Source of the DNA: Nemopilema nomurai
Lineage: Eukaryota; Cnidaria; Scyphozoa; Rhizostomeae; Rhizostomatidae
DNA length: 64,000 nucleotides
Direction: 5' to 3'
NCBI GenBank assembly: GCA_003864495.1
Contig: ML133483.1
Location: 221,807 to 285,806 of the forward strand
In this document: piece by piece, positions 48,792-59,700 of the stretch
Numbering within the stretch: the stretch's first letter is position 1
Layout of the letters: the number at the start of each line of letters is the position of its first letter
The notes under the pieces: model-generated
The model's input: only the letters and a program-made list of their open reading frames with translations
What the model was told of the DNA's origin: nothing
Database searches by the model: none
Translations under genes and position numbers: made by a program

Positions 48792-51543
48792 CGGGATAGA
48801 GGGTGTTGGCTTCTAGTGTCGCCAGATCAGAAGTGTGCTGCGCTTGAAATGTCAATCTCAACCCAGAGTCGGAAACACATACTGGCTGCAGCTGGTCGTA
48901 CAGTTCCAGCCAACTAAGCATTTCGATGAATTTTGTGCTGTTTGCTTTGAAGCAGATGGTCTGATCTTTTGTGTATCAGTTTCATCTTTACATAAATGGC
49001 TGCTCACCCGGAACATAAGCAAGAAGCTTATTGCAAAACCCTTGCTTTTGTCACGGTTTTCGACAATTTTTATATCTCTTTTCCCTTTGCTGATGCATAT
49101 ACTGTTTTCTTGATAATTCACTAGACAATCATGAACTAGACTAAACTAATTCCGGTTAATGATGAAGATCGCACAGCCACATTTATTAATTGAGTCTAAG
49201 ATTTTCGCGAGACTCCGTTTTGAAGTTTGGATTCGAATTGCTTTTACTCGCTCATTAGACTTGTTATCATGAGCAAAAGTCATATCAAAGTCAAAAAATG
49301 TTATAGTTCTCACAATGAATAAACTTTTTCTTCCTTAAGTTAGGGTTTATAACGGGTGGATCTAAAAGCTTCTTCGATGTTTCGAGTAAAACCAATGTCA
49401 ATGAGATTACGCTGGAAGGGAAGGTCTGAGCCTGCCTGAGATGCCGCACTCCAAATTCATCACAAAGTGATAGAAGTGCAGATCCAAATGTCAATTAGTT
49501 TACCGATCCAAATATCTAAAGTTGAGGGAGTGAGTGTGAATTTGGTTTAACAAATGAAGAATGAAAGTTGTGAGGTGGCTTAGGTGGAATATTGGAAAAG
49601 CGAACTTATCTTAAATGATATAAGTTTACCAGACCCGGTCTTGTTGACCGAGGCAAATCACTCTCTTTTTCTGACTGCTGGGCTTGGTCTGTCCTTGGAG
49701 GGCGTTTTAGGTTCTTTGACAAATAAAGCTGTAATGAAGTAATTGAAGAAGTTTCCCGGAAACCGGCATCAAGAACCTCCAACACGCTTTAGCTAGATTA
49801 GGAGAAAACCAGTGACTCCTTGCAAAAGGATTGTATTCAAGGCTAGACAACGGTCGAACTGATCCTTGACCACAGTGCCAGTTGATGACATTTATGCTGT
49901 GAAAAATGACACGTATGACACATTGTTGGTCATTTATGCGGTCAGAATGGTGGGACGTAATCGACTGGGATTTGGAGAGAAGAAAACGAACAAAAGTAAT
50001 GTTAGTTTATGAATCAGTTCCAGTGGTGTCTTCTGTATAACAGTCTCAATAAAAAGATTTGAATACTTACCACCGGTATTAACATGTTTAGTATCGTAGA
50101 TTCCGAAGAATGGCAGCCAACCAGCATCAACCCCTACTTCTAATCGGTGTATCATACAATAGCACCTTGTAGAATCATCAGAGTCATGATCTAGAACCGA
50201 TAAATGCTGACAAAAACTTCGAAAGCTTCTCATCAAATACTCAAGTAAAAGAGGTTTCCACGCAATTTGGTACTGTTGCAAATAACAACTTGACTCACAA
50301 ATAAGGGGATAAGGAAAACGAATATGGAACACTCATTTATGTCAATGCTAGTTTTTATTGCCTCCCCACCACCAACTTAAAAAGTGCCTTTTGCATTATT
50401 TGGTTCCATAACCAATGTTACCAAAATAGGATATATGTGCCCTTTTCTTGGTTTGCAAAATAAGAAAATTTTCGCATTCCATTTGATGTAGTTTATATAT
50501 CTCAAGTTAAGGGCAGCGAGTTATATTTCTACCTTCAACTGGCTTAGCTACATTGTATCCCGGTGTTCATGACGGACGCCAGTAGAATGCGAACATTAGG
50601 GGATGTCTAGACTCGAAGCAATACAGCTAGGAAATGTCCCCTAACTAGTAACCGAATATTCTCTTGATTTTTAGCCATGGCTTGGATTTTTAGTCATATC
50701 CCATATTGCCACTATCCAATGGGTCAATATGGCATGGCCCACAAACCATTTCCACATTTTCTTTCAGATTTGTGGCAAAAGTTACTTGCGGTTACGTAGA
50801 ATTTGTCTATCCATAGATGGGAAGCTCTCGTACGCCCGACGCAGCTTCTGAGCCTTGCTGAAGTTTTAAAGAAAAAACTTGGCTACTGGCTTTTTTGGTT
50901 ATTTTTAAGGTTCTAAGAATGCCTCAGTCGTATTAGGAACCGAAGCATCGGCAAACATAACACCTTCCCAGCTGGCCAAGGGCTATTAAAGTCCCCCCCC
51001 CCTACTTAATGATAAGCTAGACCCAAAGTTAAGAGCAGTTTGGAAGCTGTTCTCAAACGCTTTGGTTCTGTATCCTTTTGCAACCAGTGGAATTAAAGGA
51101 AATGTGATATTTTGCTCCATTTTGTTTCCTTTCATTCGGTCCAAGTTTTATTACTCATGTTGTTTAGCAAGTTTTACACTACTTTTAGAATCGAGCAAGG
51201 GTTACGAAACGAAATGATTGATTTTCTCATGATTATTTTTCTTACAGTTTAAAAAATATGATCAGTTAATCCGAAACCAAGTGATCTAAATAAGCTAGGC
51301 ATTTTGTGGCTACTCGAATCCACTCATAAAATTCGACTCTAAGAGGGAGTGATGAATGCACTTGTCTCTCGATATGCGCTCTATCTCGGAAGTAGATTCG
51401 TTAAAATTCCCTTTCAAAATTAAATAGGAAGATGTTCGGCTAACCCAGAAACGGGAACCAACGTGATGATTGTCCACGATTTGTTCCGGCATAGGTCACA
51501 GATCCGTGTCTCTGGTTTCCCTGCGGTTGGCAATAAGCACCGA
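48792..51543. other. Interval between the GPCR and the octapeptide gene
   Basis: No supported gene apart from a retrotransposon fragment at 49290-49500. 49934-50332 (minus) is open and exon-like with a good donor but has no family I recognise. No satellite or RNA gene seen. Confidence 0.4.
49290..49500 (-). mobile_element. Possible non-LTR retrotransposon endonuclease-domain fragment
   Basis: The minus-strand frame reads SLCDEFGVRHL, then SVISLTLVLLETSKKLLDPP and VINP. This resembles the stretch of LINE endonucleases that reads roughly LCDxYgLxQxV ... TLDLVLTN ... PPVxxPLGLSDH. It is short, diverged and isolated, so the assignment is tentative. Confidence 0.4.
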
Positions 51544-51573
51544 TGACGTCAATAAGAGAATTGTGATAAAAAG
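51544..51573 (+). promoter_or_regulatory. Candidate promoter of the octapeptide gene: CRE and TATA-like box
   Basis: A perfect cAMP-response element TGACGTCA at 51544-51551 is followed by a TATA-like GATAAAAAG at 51565-51573. This would place transcription start near 51595-51600, just ahead of the proposed 5' UTR exon. The same CRE palindrome also occurs by position-independent chance or otherwise at 13790 and 63423, so it is suggestive only. Confidence 0.4.
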
Positions 51574-51596
51574 CCGAAACTGTCGCGCATAAATTC

Positions 51597-51656
51597 ATTC
51601 TCCGTTGTTTCTATCGAAGGTCAGCTGCAAGGCACAAGGCTACACATCCAATTCCG
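51597..51656 (+). other. Candidate 5' UTR exon of the octapeptide gene
   Basis: The stretch ends at a strong donor, CCG|GTAAGTATCC (intron from 51657), has no ATG and sits downstream of the TATA-like box. Its natural acceptor is TTGTTTCAG at 52523-52531, immediately before AC-ATG of the peptide precursor. The start of the exon is estimated, not seen. Confidence 0.45.
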
Positions 51657-51728
51657 GTAAGTATCCAGCAACTTGAAATTCCATGCGTGCTATTACAGTT
51701 AGAGTCCAGACGCATTTCATGTATCACT

Positions 51729-52136
51729 ACACGCTTTTTTTATAAGGAACCACTTTATAAGGAACCTACATGTAGAAGGCCGAAATATTTAAAGAGTTTA
51801 TACTACTAAAAACGAAATCCCTAAGGAAAATTTCGATTTGAAATATTTTTATGACTGAAGCATCAAGAACTAAAAAGCCGGTTCCATTCATTTGCAGCCA
51901 ATACTCACATAGATTGTTTGCTATTCGTATGTCAAGTGCTTTATCGAGTAGTTTCCGCATAGTCTATCTCGCCCCTCTCTCTATTAAGTGTTGAGGTGGT
52001 TGAGGCTTATCGATGTGCCGTGAAAATTAAGAAACTTTTAAGGAACTTTTAGTACTGAATCTGATGACTTGAGGTCTACGAATAAGGAACTTTTGGAACT
52101 AGGCCCTGAGGTAGGTTTCTTATAAAAAAAGCGTGT
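51729..52136. mobile_element. MITE-like inverted-repeat element in the octapeptide gene intron
   Basis: Left end ACACGCTTTTTTTATAAGGAACC and right end, reverse-complemented, ACACGCTTTTTTTATAAGAAACC are nearly identical over 23 bases. The interior is about 400 bases, non-coding, with repeated AAGGAAC words near both ends. Target duplication and superfamily not determined. Confidence 0.7.
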
Positions 52137-52533
52137 AACTATGGACCGTTTTTCAAATTAATGTTAGAATGTTTTAACATTTTGAATATTTGACTTTAGT
52201 CTGCCTGCTGAAGGGAGAGTTGTCTCTAAGTAACTATCGATGACCGGGCCAGGATCATCCCACTGCTTTGACAAATTGATGCCCGGTGCCCAGGGCCACC
52301 GAGAGGATTTAGAAGCCCTGTGGCAAAGCTGAAACATCAGGCCCCTAGGCATTGAAGACCAGGGGCAATTTGACTTCCCTGCCCCCTCTTTCAGCGGTTC
52401 TGCTGTACCCCTATCATCTCGAACTAGTGCTTCTAGAGACAGGTAGCAGGCTCATATAGGCCAGACTCCATTGCCAATTGCTAATAACATTGTCGATGCC
52501 CTCATCACTTCTACCGCTTACGTTGTTTCAGAC

Positions 52534-53061
52534 ATGAAGCACGCCGTTGCACTGGCCGCTGTTCTTCTGCTCTCCATCATCGTTGCCCTCTCAGTGGAGG
52601 AAGCCGAGGCTGATGCAGCTACTTTAGTCGTTTCAACAACGTTCCGCAGACGGACCATTCCTACGTTCCGCAGACGGACTATTCCTACGTTCCGTAGACG
52701 GACCATTCCAACGTTCCGCAGACGGACCATTCCTACGTTCCGCAGACGGACCATTCCTACGTTCCGCAGACGGACCATTCCTACGTTCCGCAGACGGACC
52801 ATTCCTACGTTCCGCAGACGGACCATTCCTACCTTCCGCAGACGGACTATTCCAACGTTCCGCAGACGGACCATTCCTACGTTCCGCAGACGGACCATTC
52901 CTACGTTCCGCAGACGGACCATTCCTACGTTCCGCAGACGGACCATTCCAACTTTCCGCAGACGGACCATTCCAACCTTCCGCAGACGGACCATTCCAAC
53001 CTTCCGCAGACGGACCTTTGGGTATGAGACGAAATTTAACCATATAGTGAAGCATTTATGA
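52534..53061 (+). CDS. Secreted precursor with 15 tandem TFRRRTIP octapeptides
   Basis: A 175-residue protein of no family I recognise. Residues 1-20 form a signal peptide (MKHAVALAAVLLLSIIVALS), then a short acidic stretch VEEAEADA. From residue 36 come 15 exact TFRRRTIP units, a sixteenth partial TFRRRT, and a unique tail FGYETKFNHIVKHL. The repeat holds 48 arginines and no acidic residue. RRR resembles a prohormone-convertase site, which would liberate TIPTF-type pentapeptides; there is no glycine for amidation. An arginine-rich antimicrobial or matrix protein is the other reading. The start is chosen because ATG follows a polypyrimidine-CAG acceptor by two bases and begins the signal peptide; the frame stays open upstream to 52471, but that part would be intron. 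A possible donor (GG|GTATGA) at 53022 could replace the tail by another exon. Repeat differences are all synonymous in this frame. Confidence 0.78.
   Translation: MKHAVALAAVLLLSIIVALSVEEAEADAATLVVSTTFRRRTIPTFRRRTIPTFRRRTIPTFRRRTIPTFRRRTIPTFRRRTIPTFRRRTIPTFRRRTIPTFRRRTIPTFRRRTIPTFRRRTIPTFRRRTIPTFRRRTIPTFRRRTIPTFRRRTIPTFRRRTFGYETKFNHIVKHL
52639..53016 (+). repeat. 24-bp coding minisatellite
   Basis: Sixteen copies of a 24-bp unit, ACGTTCCGCAGACGGACCAT plus TCCT, in perfect register with no indels; the last copy diverges after 18 bases. Variation is limited to positions 3, 9, 18 and 24 of the unit. It encodes the TFRRRTIP repeat. Confidence 0.97.
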
Positions 53062-55689
53062 ATTATTCTTCAAAATTAGTCTTCCGAGTTCTGATTTTTG
53101 CAACTTCTAGAATTGATCATGAATGCAAGATCATCACTGATGTTGAATTGCATTTTTTCTAGATAAAAAAAGCTGATATGAAGGGAAGAAAAGAAACTGG
53201 TGGAGGCAAAGCATTTTTCTATATACCTTTCTGTAGTTCAATTATGCCTGTTATCATGGCTTTATTGTCTGCTTTATTGAAAGGGAAGAAAAGATGTGAC
53301 ACTTCAAGCTCGTTTTTTAACACGTTTACTTCTGTGATTGCATATTCGTGATAGTTGGCCATGTAGCAACAGCTAACTCTAAAAATTATGCCCCCACCAT
53401 TTCTAGAATTGTACCCAGGCGAAAGAAATGTGGAATGTGATTAGTGGATAAAAGAAGGGTAACTTAAAAACGTTATTTGTTCACTTTTTGAGAATGCTTT
53501 TTTGTCAATAGTCTACTAAAAATTACATCAGATAACTCCTTAAAGAAGTGGTTTCCAAGGACAAGGATACTAGCCTATTTCATTGTCTCGTAACTTCATT
53601 TGCCTGAGTCATAGCTGCGTAACATCATCTCAGCTGGTGTTGGGTGCCTTGATAGTAAAAATGGTCACAAGCAGCAAGAATGGTTTCAGGGGGATTCTAA
53701 AAGGCCCCAATCATAAAAGTAACAAAAACTCAGGCAGGCAAAAAGAATATTGTAAAATTTTAAACAAAATTCTTCACTTAAATGAAATATAATAACTGGG
53801 CATAACATGAATATCCAATAAAATGATGGGCGTGGTTTTAAAAAACAATTACCAATGGTCTTGGAAAGGGACCTTGAACTAGGCCCTGCTTTGACATTAA
53901 CCCATAAGACGGGGCACAGTAAACCGTTGGTGGCATCGCTGCACCAATTTTTAAAGTGTAAATGTTAAATAGTTGTTTTAGATAAAGATTGCTCTTACGA
54001 GAGACAGAGGAAAATTATAGCTACAAACAATTTGTGCATTAAAAAGTGCCAAATTCGTGAAAAACTTAAATACCTGTATGTTTTGGAAACCTTTCTTTAA
54101 AAAAGGGATAACAGGGCAGCCTCATTTCATCTACTATAAGCTGACAGAAAACATTGGTTAGAATTTGGGCTTCATTAACTTCCCATTTGTTCCAATTGCG
54201 TGTATTTCAATCAGAAAAAAGTGAACCTGCACACAAATTTTTTTAAAATTGGTTCTCTGTTCGTTCATATTAATACTTTTAAGCGAACGACTGAAAAAGG
54301 CTCTGGAGAAAAAGCAACACAATAAAAAGAATTCGTCAGAGCTTAACACGTTTGTATTGGGTTATCAGATGAACCAAAGGTTAAGGGCGAAACTAATCCT
54401 TGTTATGGAGGAACTTTGAAAGGTATCATCCAAATATTTGCATTCATGCACTTTTAACGAGAAAAGCGCTTCAAACCCTAACACTAATTTCAGTAGAAGC
54501 TATAGAAGACCTCACTCGACAACATAAGTAACAGTTCTTGTTTGGGAAAGATTTTGGCTGATATTGATGGCCAAGGTAGAAGGGTTTGGCACATGCAGAT
54601 ATTTCTTGGTTGCTGCCATTTTAGAACGGGGCTTCACGTTTAGAACGAGGCCCCACCCTTAGAATAGGGCTCCACGTTTTAATTGAACATAGACGAGCAA
54701 CTGCCACACCACATTAAATTTCATTTCCAACCAACCTCACCTACCCAATTTGGGTGGCAATAGTAAAAAATAAGACAAATCATAAATTGGATTATTTTGA
54801 TTGTTTTTGTGAAGCATTACCCATTCTCTCTTCATTGGTAGCAAGTGTTTCTTAAATCCACACTGTTGTTCATGGTTTCACCTTTTTATACCGAGTTTGC
54901 TTATCGATTCACAAGTTTCGTAAACTGGCTTTGTCGACTCTCGGACAAAGGTGTTTCCGTGGAAGGCAAGTCATGGATTTCATTCTTTCTCTTAATCTGT
55001 GGATAGTGCCAACAAATACAATAATACTTCTTATAGCCTTCTTTCATTGATTTCACCTCTAGCTCTTTGTGATAGATTTTCAGATTAGAAAACAAGATTT
55101 TAGCTCTAGGAAAACCGTGGAAACGACATTTTGAATGAATTTCCAACCAAGCTTTGTTCCTAGCCAAACAACACTTTTGAATTACCCTTCTACGACTCAC
55201 TACGTGTTGGCGTCTTTAACTTTTATGTTTCACCGCGAGTTCTGTCCAGCCAGCTTGTGAAACATAGCAATTTTGTAAAAATACGATTGCATCGATCGTG
55301 TAATGTTATACAAATGTGAAGGCCGTTGTGCAACGTTTTCGTACTTTAAGCTTAAGCTAGTTGTCAATATTAAGCCCATTAAAAGCCATTTGAGTTTGAA
55401 TCAATGAACAGCTCTTTTGGTTTCTGACATACGTAATAATCTGGATCTTGTAAAAGCAAAACTCAAAATTGCAAGGACGTGTGATGAGAGGCCTAAATGA
55501 ATAATGAATACTAACGAATAAAGGTATAATATGCATCAAAAGTATTGTTTACATGCCTCATCAAAGCTCCAATAATGTACGCTCATTTTCACTGATATTT
55601 TCTTGCCATGCTTGGCTCAGTATCAGCGGGTCAACCTTTGGTCACTTTCAGGCGAGGATGGCTCCGTGGCTTGGGTCCCTGGCATGACC
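53062..55689. other. Intergenic DNA after the octapeptide gene
   Basis: No supported gene. The nearest AATAAA in the right direction is at 53818-53823, rather far from the stop. The minus-strand open frame 55200-54901 (99 codons, basic) has no recognised domain. Confidence 0.4.
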
Positions 55690-56515
55690 AGACTTTCTAC
55701 CAATTAATGTCTTAATATGTCTCTATAATTCTCTATTTTCACCTTTTCTCCAATATGGTATTCTTGTATGGGGTCTTACATATGAATCCTATATCAATCC
55801 AGTGTTTTTGTTGCAGAAACGGGTTATCAGAGCAATTGCATTTGAAAGATCTACATCGCACTCAACTCCTACCTTCTCAGGTTTAAAAATCTTAAAACTG
55901 TATGATCTTTTTCAACTAAAACTTCTTACCTTTGTATATGAATCGATTTGTAAAATCTCTCCTTCTTGATTCCATAACTTTTTTAAATCTGTGACATCTG
56001 TTCATCAATATGGTACACAGCAGGCGGGCAAGGGTGATATCTTTTTGACTCAGAGAAATACTCAGCTATATGGTCTTAAATCAATTCAGTACCATGGATC
56101 TAAGTGTTGGAATAACATCCCCCTCGACATAAAACAGTCACCTTCTGTCCATCTCTTTCGTCAGAGACTCTTTTTTGGAAACAACTATTAAAACAGATTT
56201 GTTACTCACCTAAGCCATTCTTGAAATCATCTCAACTATACTTACAATTATATTCATATTTATATTTATTATCTAAACTTTTCCTAATAGGGGGTGCTCT
56301 CTGCTCGATTAGCTTAGCTACGGAGAGAGCTCCTCCTTAAAGGTTCCTCTAAATACAAAATTTTATGCTGATGACTTATAGTTAATTGAAGTTTGTATTG
56401 TAATTATTATATTTTGTATTGTTATTTGTAGTTTATATTGCTATTAATTAAAGTTCACATTGTTTTAGTAGAAACTTTTGTATTTAGTGGAATTTAAAAT
56501 AAACTGAACTGAACC
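55690..56515 (+). mobile_element. 5'-truncated CR1/L2-like non-LTR retrotransposon, 3' end
   Basis: The plus strand encodes the C-terminal end of a LINE reverse-transcriptase polyprotein: LQYGILVWG, LLQKRVIRAI, LKILKLYDLFQLKLLTFVY, FHNFF, then YHGSKCWNNIPLDIKQSPS and a stop at 56191. One in-frame TGA (about 55968) interrupts it, so the copy is dead. The 3' UTR ends in AATAAACTGAACTGAACC, a short tandem-type tail as in CR1/L2 elements rather than poly(A). 5' truncation is the usual fate of such insertions. Confidence 0.85.
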
Positions 56516-56699
56516 CAGAGTCAGGAGAGTCATCTTCTTTCTGTAATTCCAAGCAAAATGAAACACGAGGTGTGGTGACATCGAGAGGAAAGACCAGGAC
56601 ACTGCTCGATAGCCATAAAGCTTCTTAGTGTCCTAAAAACTACCTTCAGTTGCTAGGTAGAAATAAACACTAAACACAAAAAAAGTAACTGTACGACTT

Positions 56700-56783
56700 C
56701 GGTGTGAGCAAAATGGCTGCCGCCGAAATTTGAATGTTGTCAGACTAGCCTCGTATCTGCGCAGGTGACAAGAAAATGGCGGA
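56700..56783 (+). promoter_or_regulatory. CWF19L2 proximal promoter with two ATGGC YY1/TISU-like sites
   Basis: AAAATGGCTGCCGCC at 56710-56724 and AAAATGGCGGAAAAG at 56773-56787 match the YY1 core. The second contains the proposed start codon, as in TISU-type short-UTR promoters. The first ATG opens a five-codon frame that ends at once, so it is not the start. Confidence 0.4.
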
Positions 56784-59700
56784 AAAGTACGAAGGTACTT
56801 TTGTTTCAAAATAACCTTGGATCAAGACAGAGAAACAAAAAGGTCTTACCTAGAGCAAAAGCTAGATAAGGTAATTCATAATGCAGATGAGTCGTTTTTC
56901 ATTTTAATATTTCAATTGTGTGCAATAAGTTGAATCAGTTGAAGCTGCACAATGTTTAAGCAACAACAAATCAATGGAGCTTTTTCTTTTAAAGTTATTA
57001 TATAGACGATTTGAATGTTTTCAGCCGTGAAGTGCAATGGGGGGGAAGTAAATCGATGAATCCAGCTCTTCTTTCTTAAATGACTTTGGTGGTGCAATGT
57101 GCTGCTATATTGACAGGATGTTCTTCCCTAAAGTCAGGATTCAAGTTCTTTTAACTCCTAACTGCAGCTCTTATAAGAGTCACATTATAAAAGTTAGAGT
57201 AACACGTATTTGTACTGGGTTGATAGAAATCGTCATGGTTCATCTTTACTATAAGTATTTTTTCTCAGGAGACAATTTTTTCAGGCTAGGTCAAAATATG
57301 AGCGTGAAAAGAAATTAAAAGAGTTGCAAGAGCAACAAGGAGAAACAACATGGATGCTACCCTCTTTAAACAAGAGACTAGAAAAGGAAAAAGAAAAGGT
57401 TTGTGCTTATTTCAATTTTGATTCTAGGCTGATTTTGTTCTTGTTCAAAATCTGTGTAATTGGAACATATGTATTTTTGTTTCATTTTTCAAAATACCTA
57501 CAAAGAAATAAAGCATAAATCTCTGTGCTCTGGCATATTTGATGTTATTGTTAGCTTGGATTGTTAGTAAAAGGATTGTTGCAAAGCCATGTCAAGGCAT
57601 TTTACCCAAGAATGAAAGAAATTGATATGTTGGATGCATTTTTCTAGTTTGTAGCACTCTCTAGTAATCACCCACATTAAAATTGAATGGTTGTTGTTTG
57701 AATTAATCTAGACAGAGAAGAAGAAGAAAAGAAAGCATGATAAGAAGTCTAAGAAACATAAGAAGGAGAAAAAGGTGGGAAATAATGAGACAATTTTATT
57801 TAGAAGAGCATGCAGCTTATTGTAGAGTAAGATATTGTTAAAGCCATGTAGAAATAAATAGAGAGAAGTTTATAAGTAGAAAGAAAGGAGGTCAAGTATT
57901 CTGTATTTTATTTTACGTGGTAGGGGCCTAACTGTGGTTTTGTTACCAAAATATTAAGTAGTGGCAGCCATTACTAAGCCTTTTCATAATTTTCACATTT
58001 CGCCTCCCTGCCCCCAAATTTGAATCCAAATTACCGACCCTGAGTATGAAACTGTTTATTGTTTTATAGTCATTCACTTCAATGTATGTAATATTTCTGC
58101 ATAGTAATATCTTATGCAGTGGAAAGAATTGTATCAAGGACTTAAGGCCCACCAACACTACTCATGTGGCATCTGCTGGGTTATGAAAGGAACTGTTTCA
58201 AATTAACATATAATATGAAAGCATTGAAGGAGTCACATAATTCTTTTGTTTTTAGCACAAAAAGAAGCATTCAAAGAAAGATGATTCATTGGATGAATCA
58301 GTATGATATATCTTATTTCTGCTTGAAATTTTACCCACATCTAAACTTTACTCTTTAAGCATTTTGTTAATTTTTTTTGAAAAAAATCTGCTCACTAAAC
58401 TTTTTCAATGATTCAACTCTCAATGTGACTGTTGCTGTGGATTTCCTATTTTAGATATTAATCATCCAATTTCATGTGAACATTTGGTCAAATATTCACT
58501 TTATATCTATTTATATCACTTTATGTTGCTCATTTTCCAATTAAGGATGACTCTTCTGGTGATGAATGGGTAGAGAAGCCAGGAAAAGTGGATCAAGGTG
58601 ACAAAAAGGATGAAGAAAAATTGACAGTTGATAAAACAAATTTACAAAAAATAACAAATGACAAAGATGTCTCAACTCAGGTCGAATTAACAGCCTCCAA
58701 GGTTAGAAATGTCAAGTCATTTGAGTTAGTAGTTGATAGAATGTTAGATGTTGCAATAATCTAGTTCATCAGATTTTTTACACTTCTAAAAGTAGGCTGT
58801 CACTTCATTATTGAAAAATTATCTTGTTAATAGAGAGAAGACTGGATGGTAGGTGACTCATTTCTAGACGTTGTGAGCAATAATGCTGAAACAATAGCTG
58901 AAAAAAGAGCAAGAAGAGAAAAAGAAAAAAGAGAATTCGTGAAACCATTGGCTTATGAGGTGACTACCCAAATATATACAGGTGAAACTTAGCAGGAACA
59001 TCAATTAACTTTGTATGACAGTATATATATTAACACAGATTCATGTGTGCATATTTTCAAGTAACAATTATTGTATGTTTATTTATGGCTTATTTAAAAT
59101 TGAATTTCTCTGTTTTGCAGGCTGGCCAGCATCCCAAGGAACTGAATCCATTCTGGAAGGGTGGTGGCACTGGTGTGCCTAATTTTCCAGGCAGAGATGA
59201 AGAAACAAACAATTCAACAAGAGGTTTGAGGTCCTTGTTCATAGGAGTGCTTCCTGAATGGATAAAGTTATATGTATTTTGCTTGAAAAGCCAACATCAT
59301 CAGACTGTTACAGTTTTTACCTAATTCTATCTCAATCTTTGTAATATGAAAATAGACCGCGTGCGGCATTTCGCACGCCTTGATTACTTTGCGCGTGCGA
59401 TGGCGATGCGAACCGCTTTTTGTCGGTTGTTTCTCATACCTGTTGTCAAGAACTGGGTGCTGCTTTTAAGGAGACTTTGAATTTGGCGACTTTGAATTGC
59501 CGCTGCTTTGAAAATCTTCGAAACATAACCAATTTTTGAATAAAAATTTGTGGCAAATTCTTGGTTATGCGCGTGCCACGATTAGCACGCCTTGGACAAT
59601 TTGCGATCGCACGCCTCGTATTACAAAGACTGCTATCTGGCTTCCAACAGAATATAACTTATCATAAAGGCTGAGTAAACTTTGCAAAAGAAACAGTCAG

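Noticed and set aside
52639..53022. CRISPR-like array
   Set aside because: Units are contiguous with no unique spacers, they are coding, and the genome is eukaryotic.
52518..53055. Long minus-strand open frames across the 24-bp repeat (MVRLRNVG-type and NGPSAERR-type repeats)
   Set aside because: Any 24-bp repeat without stops opens several frames. Unit differences change amino acids in these frames but are all silent in the plus frame, and neither frame has a signal peptide or start context.
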